Shown: positions 16,958 through 26,413, numbered from the stretch's first letter. The stretch: 38,693 nucleotides of DNA from Syntrophus aciditrophicus (GCA_020722315.1 DYLD01000009.1:1-38693), one strand, 5' to 3'. A program made the numbers and translations. Notes: generated by a model from the sequence alone, not told the origin.

Positions 16958-17156
16958 GAGGCCTTTGAAAAATGCTGCCTGAAGCGCAAATTCATTGATT
17001 TTTCTTAGGTACCCCGCCGTGAAGCCCAAGGCTCTAAAGGCGTTAAGAACACGAAAGCGTTCCCAGAGCGTTTAACCTTTGAAGCCTTGAGCGAGACGCC
17101 GCGGGGTCGAAAAAGATCCGATCAGCTTAGAAAGGCGGCGTTTTTTTAAAGGTCTT
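16958..17156 (+). repeat. Palindromic repeat, complete copy C (199 bp)
   Basis: The left end GAGGCCTTTGAAAAATGCTGCC and right end GGCGGCGTTTTTTTAAAGGTCTT are inverted matches. The body is closest to copy B. It fills most of the 304-bp gap between pssA and asd; the 62 bases before it show no clear signal. The right end supplies a TTGTAG (17155-17160) that, with TAATTC at 17177-17182 and a 16-bp spacer, could act as a weak asd promoter. Confidence 0.9.
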
Positions 17157-17199
17157 GTAGAGTGTTTTTAAATATGTAATTCCATTTTAGGAGGGATTT

Positions 17200-18216
17200 A
17201 TGAAAGGCTACAACGTTGCCGTTGTGGGTGCAACAGGCGCGGTTGGAAATGAGATGGTCAAGGTTTTGGAACAGCGTGATTTTCCAGTAAAAAAACTGAA
17301 ACTTCTCGCGTCGGAAAGGTCGATCGGAAGGGAACTTACCTTCAGAGGGAAAACGATTCCCGTTGATGTGCTGAACGAGGATTCCTTTAACGGAATTGAA
17401 ATCGGGCTCTTTTCTGCCGGGGGAAGTGTCAGCGAAAAATTTGCGCCGATAGCAGCGGCAGCCGGTTGCATTGTCATCGACAACACAAGTGCGTTCCGTA
17501 TGGTTCCCGATATTCCGCTGGTTGTTCCGGAGGTTAACCCGGAGGCAATCGCGCTTTACAAGAACAAGGGAATCATTGCCAATCCCAATTGTTCAACGAT
17601 ACAGATGGTCGTTGCCCTTAAGCCGATCCATGACGCGGTTCGCATCAAAAGGATCGTCGTTTCGACGTATCAGGCCGTCTCCGGAACCGGCAAAAAGGCA
17701 ATTGAAGAACTTTCACAGCAAACCAGGGCCCTGCTGAACTTCCAGGATCCTGTTGTCAAGGTTTATCCGCATCAAATAGCCTTCAACTGTCTGCCCCAAA
17801 TTGACGTGTTTCTGGAGAATGGATACACTAAAGAAGAGATGAAAATGGTAAACGAGACAAAAAAAATCCTGAACGATCAGACAATAGCCGTTACTGCGAC
17901 GACGGTACGAGTTCCTGTCTTTTACGGTCATTCAGAATCGGTTAACATCGAAACCCAAAAAAAGATCACGGCCAGGGAAGTTCGAGAACTTCTCTCCAAA
18001 GCTCCCGGTGTTTTGGTTGTTGATGACCCGGCCGAAAAAAAATATCCTCTGGCAATTGATGCGGCTGGACGGGATGAGACCTTTGTCGGCAGAATTCGCG
18101 AAGACGAATCTATTCCTTCTGGAATTAACATGTGGATCGTTTCGGATAACATAAGAAAAGGCGCGGCGTTGAACGCCGTCCAGATTGCCGAAATACTGGC
18201 GAATCAGTACCTATGA
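17200..18216 (+). CDS. asd: Aspartate-semialdehyde dehydrogenase
   Basis: A 338-residue Asd, which reduces aspartyl phosphate to aspartate semialdehyde on the way to lysine, diaminopimelate, threonine and methionine. The NADP-binding motif VVGATGAVGNEM is N-terminal and the catalytic cysteine C131 is in ANPNCSTIQ. Length and sequence fit the non-enterobacterial Asd group. TAGGAGGG precedes ATG 17200. The stop overlaps the rsmD start (ATGA). It begins the run asd-rsmD-coaD-aminotransferase. Confidence 0.96.
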   Translation: MKGYNVAVVGATGAVGNEMVKVLEQRDFPVKKLKLLASERSIGRELTFRGKTIPVDVLNEDSFNGIEIGLFSAGGSVSEKFAPIAAAAGCIVIDNTSAFRMVPDIPLVVPEVNPEAIALYKNKGIIANPNCSTIQMVVALKPIHDAVRIKRIVVSTYQAVSGTGKKAIEELSQQTRALLNFQDPVVKVYPHQIAFNCLPQIDVFLENGYTKEEMKMVNETKKILNDQTIAVTATTVRVPVFYGHSESVNIETQKKITAREVRELLSKAPGVLVVDDPAEKKYPLAIDAAGRDETFVGRIREDESIPSGINMWIVSDNIRKGAALNAVQIAEILANQYL

Positions 18217-18779
18217 GGATAACCGGCGGAGAGGCCAGGGGAAGATCGGTTTATGTCCCGCACGGAATTCTGATCCGTCCTACAACCGATTGCGTCCGGG
18301 AATCGTTTTTTGATATCATTCCTGCGAGCGGAAAATCCTTTCTTGATCTCTTTGCCGGAAGCGGCGCGGTCGGTTTGGAGGCATTGAGCCGCGGCGCAGC
18401 TTCTACGGTGTTCATTGAAAAAGATGCCCGGGCGGCGGACGCACTCAAAAAGAATATCAAAAAGATGGGTTTTACCTCCAGGGCCGAGGTAATCAGAGGC
18501 GATGCCCTCAAGGGCACACAGAGGCTTGTCTCCCAAAACAGGAGATTCGATATCATCTTTGCCGACCCGCCTTATAATCAGGGGATGGTGGGAGATATGC
18601 TCGCCCTGATAAATCCGAAGGAATTGCTGGCAAAAGATGCGACTTTTGTTATCCAGCATTCCAAAAGGGAGACGATAAGGCAAACTGCTTCGTTGCTGTT
18701 GATAGAACAGCGACATTACGGCGATACGGTTCTGTCGTTTTTTTGTGCGGGCAGATCAGATGGACAGGACGGGGTTTAA
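18213..18779 (+). CDS. rsmD: 16S rRNA (guanine966-N2)-methyltransferase RsmD
   Basis: A 188-residue SAM-dependent methyltransferase for G966 of 16S rRNA. Features seen are RITGGEARGR at the N-terminus, RPTTDCVRESFFDII, the SAM-binding FLDLFAGSGAVGLEALSRGA and the catalytic DPPY at 118-121. It is followed closely by coaD, a pairing seen in very many bacteria. Its start overlaps the asd stop. Confidence 0.94.
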   Translation: MRITGGEARGRSVYVPHGILIRPTTDCVRESFFDIIPASGKSFLDLFAGSGAVGLEALSRGAASTVFIEKDARAADALKKNIKKMGFTSRAEVIRGDALKGTQRLVSQNRRFDIIFADPPYNQGMVGDMLALINPKELLAKDATFVIQHSKRETIRQTASLLLIEQRHYGDTVLSFFCAGRSDGQDGV

Positions 18780-18800
18780 CTGTGACAAAAGGGGATGGGT

Positions 18801-19298
18801 ATGAAAAAGATTGCGGTATATCCGGGTTCCTTTGACCCGATTACGAATGGGCATATCGATATAATCAGGCGGAGTCTGCGGATGTTTGACGAAGTTATCA
18901 TTCTGATAGCGCATAATCCTGTCAAGAAGACTCACTTTTCCCTCGAGGAAAGGCTTACAATGATCCGGGAAGCGACCAAGGATTTCCAGAACATAGGTGT
19001 TGACAGTTTTGACGGACTGGTTGTCGACTATCTCAAAAAACACAAGGCAAATGTGATTATCCGGGGTCTGAGAGCCCTTTCAGATTTTGAATACGAGTTT
19101 CAGCTGGCGCTTATGAACCGTCGTCTCTATCACGATGTTGAAACGGTGTTTCTCATGACAGGGTTTCGGTGGTTCTACACCAGTTCCACGATCATCAACG
19201 AGGCGGCCAGCATGGGGGGCTCCGTCGAGGGTCTTGTTCCCGATATCGTCAACACAAAATTGATCGAGTTGTATTCAGCAAAGGGGGAACGTACATGA
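18801..19298 (+). CDS. coaD: Phosphopantetheine adenylyltransferase
   Basis: A 165-residue CoaD, which makes dephospho-CoA from 4'-phosphopantetheine and ATP. The nucleotidyltransferase motif YPGSFDPITNGHIDI with the catalytic His is N-terminal, and RGLRALSDFEYEFQLALMNR and the SSTIIN motif follow. ATG 18801 was preferred over ATG 18795 because AAAGGGG is then about six bases away; the earlier ATG touches it. The stop overlaps the next start (ATGA). Confidence 0.96.
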   Translation: MKKIAVYPGSFDPITNGHIDIIRRSLRMFDEVIILIAHNPVKKTHFSLEERLTMIREATKDFQNIGVDSFDGLVVDYLKKHKANVIIRGLRALSDFEYEFQLALMNRRLYHDVETVFLMTGFRWFYTSSTIINEAASMGGSVEGLVPDIVNTKLIELYSAKGERT

Positions 19299-20488
19299 GG
19301 CTCGCCAAAAGAATGGATTTGATCAAGCCATCGCCGACGCTGGCAATCCAGGCAAAGGCGAATGCGCTGAAGGCTTCGGGTCTTGACATCATCAGTTTCG
19401 GTGCCGGAGAGCCCGACTTTGAAACGCCGGATAACATCAAGGATGCCGCAATAGCATCCATTAAAGCGGGGTTCACCAAATATACCGCCGTTGGCGGCAT
19501 CGATGAACTGAAGGATGCAATTATCGACAAATTAAAGCGGGATCATCAACTGGATTATAGCAGATCACAGATCGTCGTCTCGAACGGGGCGAAACACTCC
19601 CTTTTTAATCTTGCCCATGTACTCTTTGAAGAAGGGGACGAGGTATTGATTCCTTCGCCGTATTGGGTTTCCTATACGGATATCGTTTATTTGACAGGTG
19701 CCAAACCCGTTGTAATCAAAACCTATGCGAGCGATGGATTCAAGCTTCAGCCTTCCCAACTGGAAGACGCGATAACGTCCCGTACACGCGGCATTATTAT
19801 AAGTTATCCGTCAAACCCCGCAGGAATTTGTTACACCCATAGAGAGCTCGAAAAACTTGCGGAAGTTTTGCTTCGTCATCAAGTAACAATTATCTCGGAT
19901 GATATCTACGAGAAAATCATTTACGACGATAACAAATTTTATTCGATGGCCTCATTTAGTGAAGAGATGAAAAAGATTTGTATCATTGTGAATGGGGTTT
20001 CGAAAAGCTATTCGATGACCGGATGGCGGATAGGATATGCGGCCGGCCCGGAGGATGTTATTTCGGCTGTTACGAAATACCAGAGCCAGAATACATCCAA
20101 TCCATCATCAATATCGCAGAAAGCGGCCCTGGAAGCGTTGAGAGGTCCTCAGGAGGGTGTCGAGGCGCGGGCAAGGGAATTCCAGAAAAGAAGGGATGTT
20201 ATTATAAAAAGGCTCAATGAGATACCCGGAATCAGTTGCATGAACCCACAGGGGGCCTTTTATGTTTTCCCGAATATTGCCGCGTTTTTCGGCCGGGGTT
20301 TTAACGGAAAGATAATAAACAACTCCTCCGACATGGCGTCTTATCTGCTTGAACAGGCCAATGTGGCCGTAATCCCCGGGGCAGATTTCGGCCATGACGA
20401 TCATTTGCGGCTCTCCTATGCGACCTCGCTGGAACAAATTGAGAAAGGCACAGAGAGAATACGAGAGGCTTTGTTGAAGCTTCGGTAA
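19295..20488 (+). CDS. aspC: Class I/II pyridoxal-phosphate aminotransferase, aspartate type
   Basis: A 397-residue fold-type I aminotransferase of the aspartate aminotransferase Ib group (thermophile/Gram-positive type). Seen: ISFGAGEPDFETPDNI near the N-terminus, SNGAKHSLFN, SYPSNPAG, and the PLP lysine K237 in SKSYSMTGWR; a C-terminal LRLSYA contains the arginine that binds the substrate carboxylate. The start at 19295 overlaps coaD; the frame further upstream is inside coaD. Transfer between aspartate and 2-oxoglutarate is likely, but aromatic or prephenate substrates are possible in this group. Confidence 0.9.
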   Translation: MRLAKRMDLIKPSPTLAIQAKANALKASGLDIISFGAGEPDFETPDNIKDAAIASIKAGFTKYTAVGGIDELKDAIIDKLKRDHQLDYSRSQIVVSNGAKHSLFNLAHVLFEEGDEVLIPSPYWVSYTDIVYLTGAKPVVIKTYASDGFKLQPSQLEDAITSRTRGIIISYPSNPAGICYTHRELEKLAEVLLRHQVTIISDDIYEKIIYDDNKFYSMASFSEEMKKICIIVNGVSKSYSMTGWRIGYAAGPEDVISAVTKYQSQNTSNPSSISQKAALEALRGPQEGVEARAREFQKRRDVIIKRLNEIPGISCMNPQGAFYVFPNIAAFFGRGFNGKIINNSSDMASYLLEQANVAVIPGADFGHDDHLRLSYATSLEQIEKGTERIREALLKLR

Positions 20489-20551
20489 TCCGTTATGAAA
20501 AATTTTTTTGGAGATATCCCAAAATTTTATCTTAGCGGCAGGGGATGAAAT

Positions 20552-21619
20552 GTGAGCGGAGCCCGAAAAAAAACCAGGAGCGTTGATATTGGAGGTGTAA
20601 AAATAGGAGGCGGCGCGCCGGTTATTGTTCAGTCGATGACCTCTTGCGATACCCGCGATGTACGTGCTACAATCAAACAAATTAGAGGGTTGGAAAAGGT
20701 CGGATGCGAAATCATCAGGGTTGCCGTGCCGGATGAAGAGGCAGCCGCCGCAATAAAGAAAATCAAACCGAAAATCAACATTCCCCTGATTGCTGATATA
20801 CATTTCCGCGATGACCTTGCTGTGGCGGCGATTAATTACGGAGCCGACGCGGTACGGATCAATCCCGGAAATATTCCGGTTGACGGTATCCGCAGCATCG
20901 TGTCTGCCGCTAAACACAACAAAAGGGTGATCAGAATCGGAGTGAACTCGGGTTCACTTGAAAAAGACATCGCGGCCCGTCACGGCGGGCCGACGGCGCA
21001 GGCACTTGTCGAAAGCGCTCTGAGGAACATCCACCTTCTCGAAGAAATGGGATTCACCGATATGAAGCTCTCTTTGAAGTCGTCCGATGTTTCGACGACA
21101 ATCGAGGCTTACCGGTCTATTTCGGCCTTGACGGACTATCCGTTGCATCTCGGCGTGACCGAAGCAGGCACGCTGATGCAGTCGGCAGTTAAATCGGCGA
21201 TCGGCATCGGGGCGCTTCTGTATGAGGGTATCGGCGACACAATACGGGTTTCGATAACCGGAGACCCCCGCGAGGAGATAAAAGTTGCGTTTGGCATTCT
21301 CCGTGCGTTGAATCTCCGCAACATCGGTCCGGATATTATCTCCTGCCCGACCTGCGGAAGATGCGAGATTGATCTTTTTTCGCTTGTCTCGCAGGTAGAA
21401 AAAAGGCTCGCAGGTATGAAGACGCCTCTCAAAATCGCACTGATGGGTTGTGTCGTAAACGGACCTGGAGAGGCTAAAGAAGCGGACATCGGCATTGCGG
21501 GCGGCAGGGGATCCGGTGTCCTTTTTAAAAAGGGCAAGATCGTAAGAAAAATAAAAGAAGAAGAATTTATTCCCGTGCTTCTTAATGAAATACGCTTGAT
21601 GACGGGGGAAAATGTATAA
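20552..21619 (+). CDS. ispG: 4-hydroxy-3-methylbut-2-enyl diphosphate synthase IspG
   Basis: A 355-residue IspG (GcpE), the [4Fe-4S] enzyme that reduces MEcPP to HMBPP in the MEP pathway. An N-terminal TIM-barrel part carries VQSMTSCDTRDV and PLIADIHF; the C-terminal part carries the cluster cysteines in SCPTCGRCEID and MGCVVNGPGE. Length fits the bacterial form without insertion. The start is GTG 20552 after GGCAGGGGATG; the nearby ATG at 20545 is in another frame. With dxr it gives two steps of the same pathway in the window. Confidence 0.96.
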   Translation: MSGARKKTRSVDIGGVKIGGGAPVIVQSMTSCDTRDVRATIKQIRGLEKVGCEIIRVAVPDEEAAAAIKKIKPKINIPLIADIHFRDDLAVAAINYGADAVRINPGNIPVDGIRSIVSAAKHNKRVIRIGVNSGSLEKDIAARHGGPTAQALVESALRNIHLLEEMGFTDMKLSLKSSDVSTTIEAYRSISALTDYPLHLGVTEAGTLMQSAVKSAIGIGALLYEGIGDTIRVSITGDPREEIKVAFGILRALNLRNIGPDIISCPTCGRCEIDLFSLVSQVEKRLAGMKTPLKIALMGCVVNGPGEAKEADIGIAGGRGSGVLFKKGKIVRKIKEEEFIPVLLNEIRLMTGENV

Positions 21620-21641
21620 AATTTCGCAATGAGGATAGACG

Positions 21642-23351
21642 ATGCGTTATTCGCAGATGTTTCTGCCGACCACACGGGAGGTTCCTTCCGACGCGGAGCT
21701 GGTCAGTCATCAACTGATGATCCGGGCCGGCATGATAAGAAAACTTACGAGCGGGGTATATTCCTACCTTCCTCTCGGCTACCGCGTCATCCGGAAATTT
21801 GAACAGATTGTCCGGGAAGAGATGACCCATGCGGGTGCGGAAGAGGTCTTTCTTCCGATCGTGCAGCCTTCAGAACTATGGCAGGAATCAGGGCGCTGGC
21901 TTTACTACGGCAAAGAGCTGCTCCGATTTCGCGACAGGCATGACCGCGAATGCTGTCTTGGACCGACCCATGAAGAGGTAATAACCGACCTCGTACGAAA
22001 CGAAATAAAGACCTACCGTCAGCTTCCAAAGATTCTCTTTCAGATTCAGACAAAATTCAGGGATGAAATAAGACCCCGTTTCGGCGTGATGCGGGCGCGT
22101 GAATTCGGCATGAAAGACGCGTACAGTTTTGATGAGGATGAACAACACAGCGAGATAAGTTACAAAAAGATGTATGATGCCTACATGCGGATATTTTCCC
22201 GGTGCGGCATGAGATTCAGGCCTGTCGAAGCCGATTCGGGAAGCATAGGCGGCAGTTATTCCCACGAATTCATGGTCATGGCCGATTCAGGGGAAGATGC
22301 CGTATGCTACTGCAGTTCCTGCGACTATGCGGCAAATCTGGAAAAGGCGGAAGTGGCCCGTCCGCAGGTAAACGAAGCAGCCGACACCGTTGAACCAATG
22401 GAAGAGGTTTACACCCCTTCGGTAAAGAGCATCGAAGACCTCTGCCGCTTTTTGCAAATCAAGCCGTCAGAAATCGTAAAAACCCTTGTTTTTTCAGCGG
22501 ACGGACGGCCCGTTGCCGTTCTCGTCCGGGGAGACCATGAGATCAATGAGATTAAACTGAAGAATTACCTCCACTGCAATTTTCTTGAGCTTGCCGACGA
22601 GGAAATGATCAGGGCAGCCTCCGGTGCCTCAAAAGGCTTTGCCGGTGCGGTAGGTATCAAAGCCCGGATCATTGCCGATTATTCATTGTTGGGGATGAAC
22701 GACGTCGTTATGGGTGCAAACCGTGATGATTTCCACCTCCGCCATGTGAAAATCGGCAGGGATTTTCGAGTTGACGAGTTTGCCGATCTGAGGATGATAA
22801 GACAGGATGATCCGTGTCCGAAATGCGGCGGTAAAATCACGATTGCCCGCGGTATCGAGGTCGGACATGTATTCAAGTTGGGCACCAAATACAGCAAGGC
22901 AATGAAGGCTGTTTTTCTCGACAGGGATGGAAAAGAGAAGACGATGATCATGGGATGCTACGGTATAGGGATCGGTCGGACGGTTGCCGCGGTTATCGAG
23001 CAGAACCATGATGAAAACGGGATTATCTGGCCGCTTGTCCTTGCCCCGTACCATGTCATTATCGTACCTGTTAACCTGAAAGAAAAAAACATAGCGTCCG
23101 CCGCCGACAAGCTTTACGGACAGCTTCTCGAGAGAGGCATTGAAACAATCTACGATGACCGTGACGAAAGGGTAGGCGTCAAGTTTAACGACGCCGATTT
23201 GATCGGCATACCCTACAGAGTCACAATCGGCCCCAAGAGGCTGGCCGAAGGTACTCTAGAGATAAAAGACAGACGTTCGGGGGAGGTTACCGTTGTGCCG
23301 ATTGAAAGGGCCGCCGGGTTTTTGCAAACAGTTATTGACAGTCAAAAGTGA
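21642..23351 (+). CDS. proS: Prolyl-tRNA synthetase
   Basis: A 569-residue bacterial-type ProRS. N-terminal catalytic motifs 1 and 2 are seen (GVYSYLPLGYRVIRK; RDEIRPRFGVMRAREF), followed by the YbaK-like editing insertion (about residues 225-380) with GASKGFAGAVG, motif 3 with MGCYGIGIGRTVAA, and the anticodon-binding domain. GAGGATAG precedes ATG 21642, 22 bases after ispG. A tRNA-Pro(UGG) gene is encoded about 3.7 kb downstream. Confidence 0.97.
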   Translation: MRYSQMFLPTTREVPSDAELVSHQLMIRAGMIRKLTSGVYSYLPLGYRVIRKFEQIVREEMTHAGAEEVFLPIVQPSELWQESGRWLYYGKELLRFRDRHDRECCLGPTHEEVITDLVRNEIKTYRQLPKILFQIQTKFRDEIRPRFGVMRAREFGMKDAYSFDEDEQHSEISYKKMYDAYMRIFSRCGMRFRPVEADSGSIGGSYSHEFMVMADSGEDAVCYCSSCDYAANLEKAEVARPQVNEAADTVEPMEEVYTPSVKSIEDLCRFLQIKPSEIVKTLVFSADGRPVAVLVRGDHEINEIKLKNYLHCNFLELADEEMIRAASGASKGFAGAVGIKARIIADYSLLGMNDVVMGANRDDFHLRHVKIGRDFRVDEFADLRMIRQDDPCPKCGGKITIARGIEVGHVFKLGTKYSKAMKAVFLDRDGKEKTMIMGCYGIGIGRTVAAVIEQNHDENGIIWPLVLAPYHVIIVPVNLKEKNIASAADKLYGQLLERGIETIYDDRDERVGVKFNDADLIGIPYRVTIGPKRLAEGTLEIKDRRSGEVTVVPIERAAGFLQTVIDSQK

Positions 23352-23416
23352 TATTTGAAATGGACTTTTCGATTCAGGAGAGGTTTTTTTGTCGCGCCCT
23401 TTATCGTTGCCAAATA

Positions 23417-23430
23417 AGGGACGAGTCCCT
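23417..23430 (+). promoter_or_regulatory. Inverted repeat abutting the relA/spoT ATG
   Basis: AGGGAC (23417-23422) and GTCCCT (23425-23430) are perfect inverted copies two bases apart. If translation starts at ATG 23431, the hairpin would cover its AAGGGA ribosome-binding site. If TTG 23389 is used, it is simply coding sequence. Confidence 0.35.
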
Positions 23431-25575
23431 ATGCTTCGCATAAACGACATTCTTGATAAGGTTCAATCCTATCTTTCGCCCGATCAGATGGCAATGATTG
23501 AGAAGGCCTACGTTTTTACGGCCGCAGTTCATCAGGGACAGATACGCCTTTCCGGCGAGCCTTATTTGACGCACCCAATGGAAGTCTGCGGGATTCTAGC
23601 AGACATGAAACTCGATGTCGCCACCCTTGTGACGGGATTGTTGCATGACACGGTCGAGGACACGCTGACAACGCTGGATCAAATCGAGGAAAACTTCGGA
23701 AAAGACGTCGCATTCCTCGTGGATGGTCTGACCAAGATCGGAAAAATCACGTTTGAAAGCAAGGAAAAGCGAAAGGCCGAAAATTACCGCAAGATGATAC
23801 TGGCCATGTCCACGGACATCCGCATTCTGATGGTTAAACTCGCCGATAGGCTTCATAACATGCGGACATTGCAATTCCAGCCGCAGGAAAAGCAGCTTCT
23901 GATTGCACAGGAAACGCTTGACCTATACGCCCCGCTTGCGAATCGACTGGGGATAAACTGGATGAAAACGGAACTGGAGGACCTTTCCTTTCGCTTTCTT
24001 GATTTTGACGCCTACAGCGAACTGGCCAGAAGGGTGGCGAAAAAACAGGATAAGCGAAGGGAATATACAAATCAGGTCAAACAGATTATTCAACGTGAAA
24101 TGGAAAGGTCAAACATCAAAGGCAGGGTAGAGGGTAGAGCCAAACATTTTTACAGCATCTACCAGAAGATGAAAGAGCAGAACATTGATTTTGACGAGGT
24201 GTACGACCTGACCGCCTTTCGGATTATCCTTGATTCAGACAACGTCAAGGACTGTTATGAAGCCCTGAGCATGATTCACGCCCTTTGGAAGCCGGTCCCC
24301 GGCAGATTCAAGGACTACATTGCGATGCCGAAGGCCAACCACTACCAATCGCTGCATACCACCGTGATAGGGCCGTCGGGTGAACGGGTCGAGATACAGA
24401 TAAGGACGCAGGCCATGCACGAATGGGCGGAGGACGGTATAGCCGCCCATTGGCTTTATAAAGAGGGTAGGGAGATTTCAAAGGACGACGAAGAGATAAA
24501 AAGGCTCCGGGATCTGCTTGACATCCAACAGGAGGTTCAAAACCCGCGTGAGTTCATGTCAAGCCTGAAAATAGCCCTGTTCCCCGAAGAAGTTTATGTG
24601 TTCACGCCGAAGGGGGAGGTAAAGGCCTTTCCCAAGGGAGCTACTCCGATTGATTTTGCCTACAGCATCCATACCGATGTGGGACATACATGTATTGGCG
24701 CGAAGGTCAATCGAGCCATCGTTCCACTGAAATACCAGTTGCAAAACGGCGACAGTGTCGAGATTATAACACAGGCCGGTCATCATCCGAGTAAAGACTG
24801 GCTGAAATACGCAGTTACATCCAAGGCGTTGTCAAAAATCCGCAACTGGGTAAAAACAGAGGAGCTTGAGAAAAGCCTTTCTCTGGGGCAGGATCTGCTC
24901 GAAAAAGAGTTTAAAAAACATAATTTAAAGTTAGGCACGGCATCCAAATCAGTCGAAATGCAGCAGATAATGAAGGAACTGCATCTTTCCTCGTTTGAGG
25001 ATCTTCTTTCTTCCATAGGATACGGGAGAATTTCTCCGAAACATATCGTTCGACATTTCGTTGGTGAAGGGGAGGAAAAGAAAGACGAGGTCGTAGAAAA
25101 AAAACCGAGGAAAGATCGTCCCGGGGAAGAAATCGGCGTTTCATTGACCGGTTTGGACGATATCATGATCCGCTTTGCCAAATGTTGCCATCCGATACCG
25201 GGGGACGAGATCATCGGTTATATTTCGCGGGGAAGAGGGGTTATTGTTCATACGACTTCTTGTCCCCATGTACGGGATATGGATCCGGAAAGGCTCGTCA
25301 ATGTCCACTGGAACATAAAGGACAAAAAAGACTATCAGGTGGATATGAAGGTTGTATGTCATGACAGCAAAGGGGTGCTTGCAGCAATAAGCTCCGCTAT
25401 TTCGGCGCAGGATGTCAATATCGAGAGTGCGGATGTGACGACCAACAATAGTAACAACACCGTTACCTGTTTTTTTGGACTGAATGTTGGCAACTTGAAC
25501 CAATTTAAAGACGTTGTGGATGCTGTTAAAAGAGTACGGGGCATTATTTCTGCGGAAAGGGTAAAACCGTCTTGA
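23431..25575 (+). CDS. relA: RelA/SpoT-family (p)ppGpp synthetase/hydrolase
   Basis: A 714-residue Rel protein with the long RSH layout: HD hydrolase domain with H72-D73 and E76-D77 intact, synthetase domain with GRFKDYIAMPKANHYQSLHT, TGS domain (VYVFTPKGEVKAFP), a zinc-finger-like CCHPIPGDE region, and a C-terminal ACT domain. The intact HD motif suggests both making and breaking (p)ppGpp. Two starts are credible: ATG 23431, which matches family N-termini, and TTG 23389, which has a better AGGAG at 8-nt spacing and adds 14 residues. A perfect inverted repeat lies just before ATG 23431. Acts in the stringent response. Confidence 0.95.
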   Translation: MLRINDILDKVQSYLSPDQMAMIEKAYVFTAAVHQGQIRLSGEPYLTHPMEVCGILADMKLDVATLVTGLLHDTVEDTLTTLDQIEENFGKDVAFLVDGLTKIGKITFESKEKRKAENYRKMILAMSTDIRILMVKLADRLHNMRTLQFQPQEKQLLIAQETLDLYAPLANRLGINWMKTELEDLSFRFLDFDAYSELARRVAKKQDKRREYTNQVKQIIQREMERSNIKGRVEGRAKHFYSIYQKMKEQNIDFDEVYDLTAFRIILDSDNVKDCYEALSMIHALWKPVPGRFKDYIAMPKANHYQSLHTTVIGPSGERVEIQIRTQAMHEWAEDGIAAHWLYKEGREISKDDEEIKRLRDLLDIQQEVQNPREFMSSLKIALFPEEVYVFTPKGEVKAFPKGATPIDFAYSIHTDVGHTCIGAKVNRAIVPLKYQLQNGDSVEIITQAGHHPSKDWLKYAVTSKALSKIRNWVKTEELEKSLSLGQDLLEKEFKKHNLKLGTASKSVEMQQIMKELHLSSFEDLLSSIGYGRISPKHIVRHFVGEGEEKKDEVVEKKPRKDRPGEEIGVSLTGLDDIMIRFAKCCHPIPGDEIIGYISRGRGVIVHTTSCPHVRDMDPERLVNVHWNIKDKKDYQVDMKVVCHDSKGVLAAISSAISAQDVNIESADVTTNNSNNTVTCFFGLNVGNLNQFKDVVDAVKRVRGIISAERVKPS

Positions 25576-25599
25576 ACTTAGCACGGTAAATTTTTGACT

Positions 25600-25628
25600 T
25601 TGATTTTAACCTGATTTTGCTGTATGAC
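25600..25628 (+). promoter_or_regulatory. Promoter candidate for the amidase-rdgB-tRNA-Pro unit
   Basis: TTGATT (25600-25605) and TATGAC (25623-25628) are spaced by 17 bp in the 126-bp gap after relA/spoT, about 75 bp before the amidase ATG. Confidence 0.42.
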
Positions 25629-25701
25629 ACGCCTGCTTTAATTAACCTGGCTTCCCGGGAACGGCTCTGGCGGTTGAAGCTCTCCAAAAACATGGTGTTT
25701 T

Positions 25702-26385
25702 ATGCGAAAGATATCCATCGCGCTGATTCTCTTTTTTTTGATGTCGGTTCCTGTTGTGGTCCATGCCCAATCCGGTCCGTTTGTTGTGTTGCTTGATCCT
25801 GCGCACGGAGGATCTGACACCGGCGTTGTTTATAATTCCCTTTACGAGAAGGATTTGACGCTGAAACTGGCGCGTCTTATTCGCGAAGAAGCAAAAAAGG
25901 TGGGGGACATTCGAATTCACCTGACACGTGATTCCGATGCAGATATGTCTTTCGGTGAACGGGTACAATCCGTGCACGCGATTAACGCCCGATGCCTGTT
26001 GAGCCTGCATATCAATGCCGGTTTTTCCAATAAGGCAAACGGATACGAAGCCTACTTTCCCGGATTTGGAAAAACAGAAAACGGAGCCGGGAACTCGAAG
26101 GCCATCGTCACGGATATGCTGCAAAACAAGTCCTTGAATGAGTCCGTTCTCCTTTTTCAGAGTCTTCAGACCTCGCTGGAAACGGTTTTCCCTCGAAGAG
26201 GACGGGGTTTGAGGAATGCCCAATGCCCTTTACTCGAGGACGTCAATATCCCCGCGCTGATTTTGGAAATCGGTTTTGCGACAAATCCACTCGATCGTAA
26301 ACGCTTGTCGAACGAGAAAAATCAGCGTGAGATTGCAAAAGCTATCGTCAAAGGCCTTCGGGATTACTCGCGTAAACCGCGATGA
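25702..26385 (+). CDS. Exported N-acetylmuramoyl-L-alanine amidase
   Basis: A 227-residue Amidase_3 protein that cuts the amide bond between MurNAc and the stem peptide in peptidoglycan. Residues 1-22 form a signal peptide ending near HAQ, so it should act in the periplasm. Zinc and catalytic residues visible are H35 in LDPAHGGSDTG, E49, H103 in SLHINAG, and the Glu of LILEIGF near the C-terminus. There is no LysM, SPOR or AMIN domain, so it is a bare catalytic domain, shorter than AmiC. rdgB begins 28 bases after its stop. Confidence 0.9.
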   Translation: MRKISIALILFFLMSVPVVVHAQSGPFVVLLDPAHGGSDTGVVYNSLYEKDLTLKLARLIREEAKKVGDIRIHLTRDSDADMSFGERVQSVHAINARCLLSLHINAGFSNKANGYEAYFPGFGKTENGAGNSKAIVTDMLQNKSLNESVLLFQSLQTSLETVFPRRGRGLRNAQCPLLEDVNIPALILEIGFATNPLDRKRLSNEKNQREIAKAIVKGLRDYSRKPR

Positions 26386-26413
26386 CACGATCGTGCCGCC
26401 ACAGGCTGACAGC

